Counted from the stretch's first letter, positions 6,541 to 14,060 are shown. The stretch is 16,661 nucleotides of DNA from an uncultured Duncaniella sp. (GCA_910588795.1 CAJURI010000052.1:1-16661); one strand, 5' to 3'. The notes: generated by a model not told the origin, from the letters alone. Numbers and translations: made by a program.

Positions 6541-7149
6541 TTAAATTTTTTCGTCAGCCCGTATGGCTTTGTCTAAAAGGCTCTCCACCTGGGGGAGTAC
6601 CGCCGTGTCGCCGTCATTGATTATGAGATGCGTGCAAGGGTGGAGTGTGGCCGGTATGTAGGAATCCTGTGAGTCTATGCGTGATGTCACCTGTGAGTGT
6701 GACATGCCGTTGCGTTTCATCACCCGCTCTATTCGCAGATCCCTGGGCGCGTCCACTTGCCACACTTCGTTCACCATCATGTCGATGCCGCTTTGGTACA
6801 GTATGGCTGTCTCGACGAAACATGTCGCCGTCTCCCGCTCAGGATGGATGCTCCATGCCGACAGGTGCTCTTTCACGGCACCGTGTACTATGCCGTTCAG
6901 TGTGGCAAGCTTTTCTGCTGAGCTGAATACGGCAGAGGCCAGTGCCGCCCTGTCGATAGTTCTACACTCCGTGATGCATGACGGGTCAATATGTTCGGCT
7001 ATGGCATCCTTTATGTCGTCGCTGCAGTCCATCAGGGCGCGCGCTCTTTCATCGCAGTCATACACCGGATAGCCCATTGCTCTGACTATGCGGCTCACAA
7101 TGCTCTTGCCGCTGCCTATTCCGCCTGTTATGGCTATGAGTCGTCCCAT
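6541..7149 (-). CDS. coaE: Dephospho-CoA kinase
   Basis: CoaE carries out the last step of coenzyme A synthesis, ATP-dependent phosphorylation of the 3'-hydroxyl of dephospho-CoA. The 202-residue protein opens with a P-loop, GGIGSGKS, at residues 9-16, followed by VYDCDERAR at 29-37, which contains the conserved aspartate region of the substrate-binding lid. VDAPRDLRIERVMKRNG in the middle of the second half is the usual nucleotide-kinase LID-type stretch with arginines. Length is normal. It begins 16 bp after ybbR, in the order yajC-ybbR-coaE found widely in Bacteroidales, so it is very likely in the nusB operon. Nothing odd is seen. Confidence 0.96.
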   Translation of the reverse strand: MGRLIAITGGIGSGKSIVSRIVRAMGYPVYDCDERARALMDCSDDIKDAIAEHIDPSCITECRTIDRAALASAVFSSAEKLATLNGIVHGAVKEHLSAWSIHPERETATCFVETAILYQSGIDMMVNEVWQVDAPRDLRIERVMKRNGMSHSQVTSRIDSQDSYIPATLHPCTHLIINDGDTAVLPQVESLLDKAIRADEKI

Positions 7150-7165
7150 TGTTTTTTACAACCTC

Positions 7166-8137
7166 TTATTGAGCGTCCTCTATTATGTACTCCACGCTTT
7201 CGGGGTTGACCGATACGCTGTGGTATATGCTCGGTAGCATTGATAGTGTCACGGGTATTTTGTTGCCGGGCATTTTCACATCCTCGTATTCCACGAACGC
7301 TTTCAGCGGATAGTCATCATTGTACGCGCTCATGGGCACAAGATATGACACCTCGACTTTGGATGGGAACGTCACAAGATTCTTGCCCTGAGGTACGCCT
7401 TGGGTGACAATGGTGGCCATGCGTTTGCGGGCTATCAACGGTTCCACAGGCACGGTGACTGTCACCTTGTCAGGTATTATCCTCACTCCTGATATCGGCT
7501 TGACCTTGACTTCAAATATTGTGGTGTCCTTTAGACCGGAATGAACTATAGGCTCGGTGCTTACGGACTTCAGGGTGTGTGGTATGCCGTTGGTGGAATA
7601 TAGGGTGACTGAATCCACGTTGGCATATGGCTCTCCTGACACTATGTACTGGAGATTGGTGTGTATGTCAGTCTGAATGTTGAGCCTCACTTTTACGCCC
7701 GGACGTGTGGTAAACGGGATGTGGACGGAGTCAGGTCTGTATGACACGAGCTCGATGCCCGGACCGAAGTATTCCCTGAGGCGTGAGTCGATGCGTGTGG
7801 CCGGGAGATGCATGTAGCTGTCGGTGATATTCTCCTTCCACTTGAACTTCACAGGAGAGGTCTTGCCCCAGAGGAACCTTAGCAGTTGTGAATCTTTGCC
7901 TTTGACGCTTACCGATATTATGTCGGGCACCTGTCCTATGAGTGTCACGCTGTCGGGCACCTCGGTGATCTCGACAGGGATCTCAAAATCCCTCTGCACC
8001 TCGGTGTCAAGCGACATGAACACCCAGAACACAAATGCCACAGCCACAAACATAAGATAGGTAAGCACATCCTTCCCCTTGCTGGAGCGCAGGGCTGTGC
8101 TTACCTTTTCTGCCGTATGTTGTAGCTTTTCGTTCAT
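7166..8137 (-). CDS. YbbR-like domain protein, membrane-anchored
   Basis: This 323-residue protein carries one membrane helix near the N terminus (about 23-42), followed by a long extracytoplasmic part made of beta-rich repeats typical of YbbR-like proteins. The repeat pattern shows as recurring short strands such as EIPVEITEVPDSV (52-64), VKVRLNIQTDI and KVTVTVPVEP. In Firmicutes, YbbR (CdaR) regulates the diadenylate cyclase CdaA; no such cyclase gene is in this window, so that role is not claimed here. It sits 3 bp after yajC and 16 bp before coaE, part of a conserved Bacteroidales block. The start MNEKLQHTAEK at 8137 is the only good one before the helix. A role at the cell envelope is inferred from the topology. 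Confidence 0.87.
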   Translation of the reverse strand: MNEKLQHTAEKVSTALRSSKGKDVLTYLMFVAVAFVFWVFMSLDTEVQRDFEIPVEITEVPDSVTLIGQVPDIISVSVKGKDSQLLRFLWGKTSPVKFKWKENITDSYMHLPATRIDSRLREYFGPGIELVSYRPDSVHIPFTTRPGVKVRLNIQTDIHTNLQYIVSGEPYANVDSVTLYSTNGIPHTLKSVSTEPIVHSGLKDTTIFEVKVKPISGVRIIPDKVTVTVPVEPLIARKRMATIVTQGVPQGKNLVTFPSKVEVSYLVPMSAYNDDYPLKAFVEYEDVKMPGNKIPVTLSMLPSIYHSVSVNPESVEYIIEDAQ

Positions 8138-8140
8138 GGG

Positions 8141-8461
8141 TTATTTTTTCTCACCCTGTGCGGCGTCCTCGGATGCCTGCTGGGCTGAGGGATATACTGA
8201 TCCCTTGTCGATAGTTATGCGCACATCCTTGGCGATCTCAAGCGAGAATGTCGTATCCTCGATTGAGCGGATCTTTCCATAGATGCCTCCGGCGGTGACA
8301 ACGTTGTCGCCTACCCTGATACCTTCGCGGAATTTCTTGATCTGGTTCTGTTTCTTCTGCTGCGGACGGATCATGAAGAGATAGAATATGGCTATGAGCA
8401 CGACAATCATTACGATGTTGGCCCAGCCGGCCTGGTCCTGAAGAAGAATGGTGTTAAGCAT
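8141..8461 (-). CDS. yajC: Preprotein translocase subunit YajC
   Basis: YajC is a small inner-membrane accessory protein of the SecDF-YajC complex, which assists Sec-dependent export. The 106-residue product has one membrane helix at about 13-31 (NIVMIVVLIAIFYLFMI), immediately followed by RPQQKKQNQ and the SH3-like YajC domain with GDNVVTAGGIYGKI at 51-64. Length is typical. The C-terminal 15 residues are rich in Ala, Gln and Glu, as usual. It lies between nusB (61 bp upstream) and ybbR (3 bp downstream). No promoter motif was found in the 61-bp gap, so transcription from the nusB promoter is likely. Confidence 0.96.
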   Translation of the reverse strand: MLNTILLQDQAGWANIVMIVVLIAIFYLFMIRPQQKKQNQIKKFREGIRVGDNVVTAGGIYGKIRSIEDTTFSLEIAKDVRITIDKGSVYPSAQQASEDAAQGEKK

Positions 8462-8522
8462 GTTGTTTCTGTTTTTATGGTTGATGTTCTGTATTTAATA
8501 ATGTGTTATGTCGGCGGTTGGT

Positions 8523-9965
8523 TCAGGCCTTTATCAGTCTGCCTTCCTCCTTTAGATGTTTTGTCACCGAGTACAGGATGCCGTTGATGAATGCTCCGCT
8601 GCGTGGTGTCGAGTAGTAGTTGGCTATCTCTATGTACTCGTTGAGAGATACCGCAAGCGGTATGGAAGGATAGTTGATGATCTCGGTGATGGCTGTTATC
8701 ATGATCACTATATCCATGAATGCAAGACGGTCGGCGTCCCAGCGCGAGGTGTTGACAAATTTTTCTATCAGTTCCTTGTATTCATCGCAATGCTTTACGG
8801 CATTGTTGAACAGTTCCGCGCCGAACCGGCTGTCCTCCTCGTCCTTGTACATAGGCAATATGGGCTGCGATTTGGGGCCTCCCTGTGAAAGCATCCCCAT
8901 ACGGCGTATGGTCTTGAGTACGAATGTGCCCATCTCCTGAAGGTCGTCGTTCCAGTAGATCGATCTTGATTCGAGAGCTTCGGCAAGGACATCGGAGGTG
9001 AATATCACGTCCTTGTACAGAGTGCGCCATAGTGAGGCGTCCTCCTCAAGTGTCTTTTCACCGGGTTTTTCCATGTATTCGCGGTAGGCGTTCGACTCAA
9101 GCACCGCTGTAAGGAGATCGGATATGAGCGAGTCATTTGCCATCCATGTGATCTTTCGGTCATCTATGAAGTTGCGGAATTCCTCATTGGCTGAGAGTTC
9201 GCTCACGTATTTGTTCTCGACAAACCTCATGTCGGGATGCAGGTCCTCGTCGGTGGGATAGAACTTGTTTTTTGCGTTTTCGAGACGCTCGGCCTGCTCG
9301 CGGGTGATCTCGACAGCAAGTAGCAGCAGACTATGGTAAAGCTCATGGGCTTTGGCCATGGAGTGGTCGAGAGAATTGCGGGCATGAAGCAACAGGGAGC
9401 GGTTGTCGCCGTAATTGGCCAATGTGGATTTGATCGATTCGATACCGCGCTCAAAGCCGGCCATTGTGAAGTCTTCGTTGGCGCGGGCAGCATTCATGAA
9501 TGCCTGATTTTTGGCAAAAAGGTTCTCGATTATCGATAGCCACAGCACCACTTCGTCATGAAGGGTCGGAGCCTTGATCTTTGCAAAGCTCTTGTAGGCC
9601 GGGAGCTCGGGTATGGCTTCGTAGATTGATGGGATTATGGCATCGAATAGCTCGGGAGTCGCGCGCTCCTTGACTATGATATCGCGTATCTCGAAATTGG
9701 CGTTCAGGGACTTTGCCAACTGCCCCTGATTGATATGCTTGATGCGGGTCAGTCCGTGTAACGGAGATTCGCGGCGTCCGTTGGAGACATCTATTCCTGA
9801 TAGCTCAAGTACAAGCATAAGCAGGTCGAGGTAAAGAGCGTAGCCATACTTCTTGTCGCGGGAAGGGTGTTCCACCTGTGACTCAATGCGAAATTCATTC
9901 TGAGAGAGAAGATAAGAGTATAGCAGCTGCACTACCTTGATACGTATCAAAACTCGGTTTATCAT
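8523..9965 (-). CDS. nusB: Transcription antitermination factor NusB, enlarged form
   Basis: NusB acts with NusE (S10) in rRNA antitermination complexes. Residues 1-20 (MINRVLIRIKVVQLLYSYLL) are the classic first helix of Bacteroidetes NusB. The C-terminal 75 residues are the conserved NusB core, with WDADRLAFMDIVIM (409-422), NYPSIPLAVSLNEYIEIA (431-448) and YYSTPRSGAFINGIL (450-464). From memory, the Bacteroides form is about 300 residues; this one is 480. The extra segment, roughly residues 30-200, lies between the first helix and HSMAKAHELYHSLLLLAVEI (201-220). A stretch at 43-56 resembles 208-221 (both with LY..LL.L..E), hinting at internal duplication. An in-frame ATG at 10025 was rejected because it overlaps the promoter. 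It heads the yajC-ybbR-coaE group. Confidence 0.9.
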   Translation of the reverse strand: MINRVLIRIKVVQLLYSYLLSQNEFRIESQVEHPSRDKKYGYALYLDLLMLVLELSGIDVSNGRRESPLHGLTRIKHINQGQLAKSLNANFEIRDIIVKERATPELFDAIIPSIYEAIPELPAYKSFAKIKAPTLHDEVVLWLSIIENLFAKNQAFMNAARANEDFTMAGFERGIESIKSTLANYGDNRSLLLHARNSLDHSMAKAHELYHSLLLLAVEITREQAERLENAKNKFYPTDEDLHPDMRFVENKYVSELSANEEFRNFIDDRKITWMANDSLISDLLTAVLESNAYREYMEKPGEKTLEEDASLWRTLYKDVIFTSDVLAEALESRSIYWNDDLQEMGTFVLKTIRRMGMLSQGGPKSQPILPMYKDEEDSRFGAELFNNAVKHCDEYKELIEKFVNTSRWDADRLAFMDIVIMITAITEIINYPSIPLAVSLNEYIEIANYYSTPRSGAFINGILYSVTKHLKEEGRLIKA

Positions 9966-9998
9966 AATTTTTAAAGAGCTATTTCTTGAAACACACCG

Positions 9999-10006
9999 CA
10001 AAGTTA
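9999..10006 (-). promoter_or_regulatory. Candidate -7 element for the nusB operon
   Basis: On the minus strand TAACTTTG matches TAnnTTTG exactly. Transcription would begin near 9994, giving a leader of about 30 nt before the nusB ATG at 9965. The -33 position has no TTTG, so the match is partial. Confidence 0.5.
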
Positions 10007-10086
10007 CAAAAAATCCATCAATCACACATAATCTTTCATTGGATCTTTTATCGCAGAAAAATTATTGAAAAAAGTTCGTCGCTATT

Positions 10087-10117
10087 TTTGCCGAGTCATG
10101 AAAAATGACTACCTTTG
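10087..10117 (+). promoter_or_regulatory. Strong Bacteroidetes-type promoter for rpmE2
   Basis: TTTG (10087-10090), 19 bp, then TACCTTTG (10110-10117) is a full consensus match. The start would fall near 10122, leaving a leader of about 65 nt with a small GCGT/ACGC hairpin (10138-10152). The whole 223-bp gap between nusB and rpmE2 is otherwise AT-rich and holds only the two divergent promoters. Confidence 0.8.
10094..10110 (+). promoter_or_regulatory. Inverted repeat in the rpmE2 promoter spacer (candidate operator)
   Basis: AGTCAT (10094-10099), GAAAA, ATGACT (10105-10110) is a perfect 6-bp inverted repeat. It fills most of the spacer between the -33 and -7 boxes and shares the first T of the -7 box. 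A repressor bound here would block the promoter. Type B L31 genes are often under zinc-responsive Zur control in other phyla, but the Zur site of this group is not known to me. Confidence 0.35.
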
Positions 10118-10188
10118 CACCGCCATTACGAATATAGGCGTCTTACCAACGCTCACTCATTTCGTTAAATCATAATAACTACATAACA

Positions 10189-10446
10189 ATGAAAGCAGAC
10201 ATCCATCCCTCCAACTACCGTGAAGTAGTATTCAAGGATATGTCAAACGATGAGATCTTCATCACACGTTCCACCGTAGCATCACGCGAGGAGATCGAAG
10301 TGGACGGCAAGACCTATCCTCTTGTGAAGCTTGAAATCACAAGCTCGTCTCATCCCTTCTTCACCGGCAAGCAGAAGCTCGTCGATACTGCAGGTCGCGT
10401 CGACAAGTTCATGAGCCGCTACGGCAACCGCAACAAGAAGAAATAA
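10189..10446 (+). CDS. rpmE2: 50S ribosomal protein L31 type B
   Basis: This 85-residue protein is the type B (zinc-independent) form of large-subunit protein L31. It starts MKADIHPSNYREVVF, typical for type B, and continues with SHPFFTGKQKLVDTAGRVDKF (54-74), the family signature. It has no cysteine at all, so the zinc ribbon of the type A protein is missing. The C terminus is basic (RNKKK), as expected for rRNA contact. Expression is probably high: it has the best promoter in the window and a very stable terminator at 10516-10560. It is transcribed alone, divergent from nusB. No other L31 is visible here, so I cannot say whether it is the only copy in the genome. Confidence 0.97.
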   Translation: MKADIHPSNYREVVFKDMSNDEIFITRSTVASREEIEVDGKTYPLVKLEITSSSHPFFTGKQKLVDTAGRVDKFMSRYGNRNKKK

Positions 10447-10515
10447 TCCTGCCGACTATAATCCGGACAGGCAGCTGTCAAAGGCTGAAAAATGGTGATG
10501 TTGTCAAAAACATCG

Positions 10516-10560
10516 CAATCAAAAGGTGCTGTGTCACAATGACACAGCACCTTTTGATTG
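10516..10560 (+). terminator. Rho-independent terminator of rpmE2, perfect 21-bp stem
   Basis: Positions 10516-10536 and 10540-10560 are perfect inverted complements of 21 bp around a 3-nt loop (CAA). The core reads AAAAGGTGCTGTGTCA on the 5' side and TGACACAGCACCTTTT on the 3' side, followed by GATTGTTTATAATG. The A-tract/T-tract symmetry means it could work in both directions. A smaller hairpin, GATGTT/AACATC (10497-10514), lies just before it. Confidence 0.88.
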
Positions 10561-10622
10561 TTTATAATGACTTTATGAAAATGGTGCAATGTGTTTTTGC
10601 TGTAGTTTCATATGTCGAATGA

Positions 10623-10955
10623 ATTAACCGATGGTCAATAAAGAGTGCGGTCATTGTGGGATATGCCGATCCTACCGACAATCCATCGGGCGACAACGGT
10701 GATATTTTCGTAGGGCTGGTAGTGCCCCGTAGTGATGCTGTTCCCGGGGTTTTGCCGCTCCCTGAGCCGGCCGGACAGGCAAGCGGCCATATTCTTGTGA
10801 GATCGGAAATTTCCTCGGGAGAGCCCTACACCTATTATTGGGGCTCGGGATGGAGCAAGGCTGCGGTGAAGAATCTTGATGAATGGAAAAAGGTACTTGT
10901 GCAGTCGGCAAGATCCATCTCTTTCCCACTTGAGATCTCGGTCAATAGAATTTAG
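10623..10955 (+). pseudogene. C-terminal remnant of a DUF4861-like protein
   Basis: The frame that opens after a stop at 10620-10622 reads SIKSAVIVGYADPTDNP from about 10635, and continues through DNGDIFVGLVVP and YTYYWGSGWSKAAVKN to a stop at 10953. YYWGxGWSK followed by an Asp-Glu-Trp helix and an SFPLEI-type end resembles the C terminus of DUF4861 proteins, secreted Bacteroidetes proteins of about 400 residues often found beside glycoside hydrolases. Only about 105 residues remain. There is no signal peptide, and no ATG start in a sensible place (the first usable start is a GTG at 10656). The rpmE2 terminator lies 60 bp upstream in place of the missing N-terminal part. The remnant faces the GH51 gene. 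The family call is from memory of the motif; the truncation is seen directly. Confidence 0.55.
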
Positions 10956-10980
10956 AAATGTGACACGGGGAGATCTCAAG
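10929..10980. repeat. Perfect 11-bp inverted repeat at the convergent ends
   Basis: CTTGAGATCTC (10929-10939) and GAGATCTCAAG (10970-10980) are perfect inverted copies 30 nt apart. The shared core GAGATCTC is itself a palindrome. The first copy lies inside the last codons of the DUF4861 remnant, and the second lies 27 bp from the GH51 stop. It may serve as a terminator for either direction, though neither side has a T-tract. Confidence 0.45.
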
Positions 10981-11007
10981 CGGAAAAAGATGTGGCGATA
11001 TCGGCTC

Positions 11008-12555
11008 TCAGATTTCGAATGTGAGGGTTACGATCGATTTTGCAGGGAGCTTTAAAGTTATGTTGCCCTTTGATGCTTTTGCCCCTTTGAAGGGTTTGAG
11101 AGTGACTTTTTCAGGTTGGCCGAAATCATTATAGTCATTGACCGATCCGGCTGTGATGATGCTACCTGTCATGTCCTTGACTTTTGCGGAATTTCCGAGA
11201 GGGATTTCCACGTCAATGTCATTGTCGAGTCCGACATTGGTGAGCGATAGTGTTATTTTGCCGTCTTTGCGGGAAGCAGTAGCCTGAAGCATATCGACAG
11301 AGCGTCCGTCGCGCACATCCATGCGGGAGGTTTTGACGCTGACCGGGACGGGTGTCGCTCCCTGATGCGGAATGTACATCTTGAACACATAATAGGTGGG
11401 TGTAAGCACCATGCTGTCGCCGCGTGTGAGCACCATGGACTGTAGCACGTTGGCTACCTGCGCTATGTTGGTCATGCGCACGCGGTCGGTGTGACGCTGG
11501 AATACGTTCAGCGAAAGGGCTGCCACCATAGCGTCACGCATAGTGTTCTGCTGGTACAGGTGTCCGGGGTTTGTGCCCGGCTCCACATCCCACCATGTGC
11601 CCCATTCATCCACAAGAAGTCCTACGCGCTTTTTTGCGTCGTACTTGTCCATTATCGAGTCATGCTTCTCGATCACGGGTTCGATCTCAAGGCATTTTCC
11701 GAGTGTCCAGTAGTAATCGTCGGGAGTAAACTTTGTGGCTGAGCCTTTTGACCCGGACCATCCTGTCACGGTATAGTAGTGCAGCGATATGCCGTCCATG
11801 TGTGAGTGGGCTTTCTTCATCACTATATCGGTCCAGTCATAGTCATAGTCGCTTGCTCCTGACGCAATCTTATAGAGCTTGTTCCCTGAGAAGTCACGGC
11901 AATATGTCTGATATCTGCGGTATACGTCGGAGTAGTACTCTGGAGTGAAGTTGCCTCCGCAACCCCAGCTCTCGTTGCCCACTCCGAGATACTTTAGTTT
12001 CCAAGGCTTTTCACGTCCGTTCTCTTTGCGCAGACGGGCCATAGGGCCATCTGCAGCAGTGATGTATTCCACCCATTGTGCGAGCTCTTCTACCGATCCG
12101 CTTCCGACATTGCCGCTGAGATAAGGCTCGCATCCGAGAAGTTCGCATAGGTTGAAGAATTCATGAGTGCCGAATGAATTGTCCTCGACTGTCCCTCCCC
12201 AGTTGTTGTTGACTTGTGTGGGGCGATCCTTGACCGGTCCTATGCCGTCGCGCCAGTGGTATTCGTCGGCAAAGCACCCTCCGGGCCATCGCATGACGGG
12301 GACTTTCAGATCGCGCAGGGCCTGCAACACATCGTTGCGATAGCCTTGGGTGTTAGGTATAGGGGAGTCCGGCCCAACCCACAGACCTCCGTATATGCAT
12401 GCGCCGAGGTGTTCGGCAAACTGGCCGTATATTTCGGGCATTATCACGGCATCGGGGTCGATGCGGTCCATCATGAGTGTAACGGTATCGGCTGATGCTG
12501 CTGTGGGGCACAATATCCCGGCAGAGAAAAGCATAGATGAGATAAATCGGTTCAT
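11008..12555 (-). CDS. Secreted alpha-L-arabinofuranosidase, GH51
   Basis: This enzyme releases alpha-L-arabinofuranosyl residues from arabinan or arabinoxylan side chains. Residues 1-22 form a signal peptide ending ASA, so the product is exported, probably to the periplasm. The 515-residue protein has a (beta/alpha)8 barrel and a C-terminal beta-sandwich. Landmarks are RWPGGCFADEYHWRDGIGP (89-107), GVGNESWGCGG (191-201) with Glu195 as acid/base, LHYYT (258-262), and LLVDEWGTWW (313-322) with Glu317 as nucleophile. GH51 enzymes retain configuration. The gene has its own promoter candidate, and its 3' end faces the DUF4861 remnant. There is no SusC/SusD pair or other glycosidase in the window, so it appears isolated from a full polysaccharide-utilisation locus. 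Both catalytic residues are present, so it should be active. Confidence 0.95.
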   Translation of the reverse strand: MNRFISSMLFSAGILCPTAASADTVTLMMDRIDPDAVIMPEIYGQFAEHLGACIYGGLWVGPDSPIPNTQGYRNDVLQALRDLKVPVMRWPGGCFADEYHWRDGIGPVKDRPTQVNNNWGGTVEDNSFGTHEFFNLCELLGCEPYLSGNVGSGSVEELAQWVEYITAADGPMARLRKENGREKPWKLKYLGVGNESWGCGGNFTPEYYSDVYRRYQTYCRDFSGNKLYKIASGASDYDYDWTDIVMKKAHSHMDGISLHYYTVTGWSGSKGSATKFTPDDYYWTLGKCLEIEPVIEKHDSIMDKYDAKKRVGLLVDEWGTWWDVEPGTNPGHLYQQNTMRDAMVAALSLNVFQRHTDRVRMTNIAQVANVLQSMVLTRGDSMVLTPTYYVFKMYIPHQGATPVPVSVKTSRMDVRDGRSVDMLQATASRKDGKITLSLTNVGLDNDIDVEIPLGNSAKVKDMTGSIITAGSVNDYNDFGQPEKVTLKPFKGAKASKGNITLKLPAKSIVTLTFEI

Positions 12556-12593
12556 GTATTCAGTTTAAAAATGTGTATTATGATTGTGTCTCA

Positions 12594-12625
12594 CAAAATT
12601 ATGAAAAAATTTGTTTGTTCCGAAA
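12594..12625 (-). promoter_or_regulatory. Promoter candidate for the GH51 gene
   Basis: On the minus strand TTTC (12625-12622), 20 bp, then TAATTTTG (12601-12594) matches the consensus at all fixed -7 positions and three of four -33 positions. Transcription would start near 12589, with a leader of about 34 nt. Confidence 0.55.
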
Positions 12626-12678
12626 CATTTTTTCACAATTAAGTGTTTTTCATGATAAACCATGTACGTTTATTGAAT

Positions 12679-13299
12679 ATGAAATCCTTTGTATCGCTTG
12701 CCCCGATGTTGGAGTTGTTGGCTGTCGGCACATTGCTGGTGGCCTGTAGTAACAGTGAAGCCCGATTTGCCAAAGAGATCCCTGGTGTATGGCAGGGAAC
12801 CCCTGAGACGTTTTCGGATAATTCTGCAATCACAGCGTCAATAATCGACACTTATGAGTTTTCGCCGGCTTCAATGTCAGCCAATGAGACGCTTGCAGGG
12901 GCTGTGACTGTGTCGGGTATGGTCAATGTCACAACGCAGGTCGTTGACAGTGCCTATGTAGAGCCTGTGCAGCTGTCTGTGGCCGCCCATACCACAATTT
13001 CCGGTACATGGACAGTTGTGGACGATGACGAGATCGCACTGAATCTTGACGTTTCCTCGATTATGGTCGAAGTCGATCCCAAGGCTGTTGCCGCCAGTGA
13101 TATCCCTGCAGTCATAGGCTCTCCGGCGGCAGAGACTGTGAATCCGGAGATGCGTTCACGTCTTGTCGAAGGCATAAAGCTGGCTCTTTCAGCCCGATAT
13201 GCGTCGATGCGTCATATGAATGATGTGGAGGTGAAGGGCGTGCTGCTGAAATATGAGATGCACGACGAGGATTTTGTCCTGACACGCCAGAGCGAATAA
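12679..13299 (+). CDS. Lipoprotein with lipocalin-like features
   Basis: This 206-residue product has a lipoprotein signal: MKSFVSLAPMLELLAVGTLLVAC, with the lipobox LVAC and Cys23 as the expected lipidation site. Possible starts at 12643 (GTG) and 12652 (ATG) add 12 or 9 residues; 12679 gives the most compact signal and leaves room for a promoter. The mature part begins with EIPGVWQGTPE (33-43) and later has TTISGTWTVVDDDEIALNL (105-123). The paired GxW motifs with short beta strands fit lipocalin-like lipoproteins of Bacteroidales. The end, VKGVLLKYEMHDEDFVLTR, looks like a conserved closing strand. It lies 83 bp before tdk on the same strand and is divergent from GH51. The ligand or role is unknown. 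I am sure of the lipoprotein call and moderately sure of the fold. Confidence 0.78.
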   Translation: MKSFVSLAPMLELLAVGTLLVACSNSEARFAKEIPGVWQGTPETFSDNSAITASIIDTYEFSPASMSANETLAGAVTVSGMVNVTTQVVDSAYVEPVQLSVAAHTTISGTWTVVDDDEIALNLDVSSIMVEVDPKAVAASDIPAVIGSPAAETVNPEMRSRLVEGIKLALSARYASMRHMNDVEVKGVLLKYEMHDEDFVLTRQSE

Positions 13300-13349
13300 T
13301 CATTGACATTATTGTGGAGTGAGAGTGGTGTATTGTCGGAAAATATATC

Positions 13350-13357
13350 TATCTTTG
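13350..13357 (+). promoter_or_regulatory. Candidate -7 element upstream of tdk
   Basis: TATCTTTG matches TAnnTTTG exactly and would place the start near 13363, about 20 nt before the tdk ATG. No TTTG is present at the -33 distance. Confidence 0.5.
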
Positions 13358-13382
13358 TCCTGAAATACAATCGATCTTCAGG

Positions 13383-14015
13383 ATGAACAGGAAAGGCAAG
13401 CTATATTTCCGTTACGGTACCATGGGGTCGGCCAAGACCGCTCTGTTATTGACCTCGGCATACAATTTTGAGGAGCGTGGCATGCGTTATGTGTGTCTTA
13501 AGCCCATTGTTGATACCAGGGAAAAGGATAATGTGATACGCTCGCGTATAGGGATCCAGCGTGAGTGCCGGTGGATATATCACGAGAGTGACCTTTATGA
13601 GATGGCTCAGGAGATGTTTGAGGAGACTATGGCTGTGATCGACTGGTTTCTTGTCGACGAGGCCCAGTTCCTTACCGCCGAGCAGGTCGACCAGCTTGCC
13701 CGGATTGTGGACGATTTCGGGAGCAATGTCATATGCTATGGCCTGCGCACTGATTTCCGAAGCAACCTGTTTGAGGGATCGCGCCGCCTGTTTGAGATCG
13801 CTGATACTATCGACGAGATCAAGTCGACCTGTACATGTGGCCGAAAGACCATTATAAATGCCCGTATGGACTCTAACGGTGATTTCGTTGAGGAGGGTCA
13901 GCAGGTGGAAATAGGCGGCGATGACCGCTATATAGCGGTGTGCCGTAAATGCTGGCGCAACAAGCGGATCGAACAAAGCTACCGTTCGGCACTTCCGTTC
14001 CGTGAGCTTGAATAA
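13383..14015 (+). CDS. tdk: Thymidine kinase (type II)
   Basis: Thymidine kinase phosphorylates thymidine with ATP for salvage of dTMP. The 210-residue protein has a P-loop region YGTMGSAKT (11-19) with Lys18, DTREKDN (44-50), FLVDEAQFL (89-97) with Glu93 as the expected catalytic base, and a structural zinc site from CTC at 150-152 and CRKC at 187-190. This matches type II (human TK1-like) enzymes in length and order. One point is odd: the second glycine of the P-loop consensus GxxxxGK[ST] is Ala17 here. Downstream, the DUF3108 gene follows after 45 bp and then the metallophosphatase after 11 bp, so the three are probably co-transcribed. A thymidine kinase and a nucleotidase-family gene in one unit suggest nucleoside salvage as a shared theme, but this is inference. 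Confidence 0.95.
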   Translation: MNRKGKLYFRYGTMGSAKTALLLTSAYNFEERGMRYVCLKPIVDTREKDNVIRSRIGIQRECRWIYHESDLYEMAQEMFEETMAVIDWFLVDEAQFLTAEQVDQLARIVDDFGSNVICYGLRTDFRSNLFEGSRRLFEIADTIDEIKSTCTCGRKTIINARMDSNGDFVEEGQQVEIGGDDRYIAVCRKCWRNKRIEQSYRSALPFRELE

Positions 14016-14060
14016 ACTTTCGGATGCGGCAACAGTCTTATACATAAAAGACATAAGGTT

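Noticed and set aside
9966..10025. Upstream start extending NusB by 20 residues
   Set aside because: It would include the proposed -7 box, and Bacteroidetes NusB proteins begin with MINRVLIRIK.
10656..10955. GTG-initiated intact 99-aa gene
   Set aside because: The recognisable sequence continues upstream of the GTG, and the motif content is that of the C-terminal end of a much longer protein, so a truncated remnant fits better.
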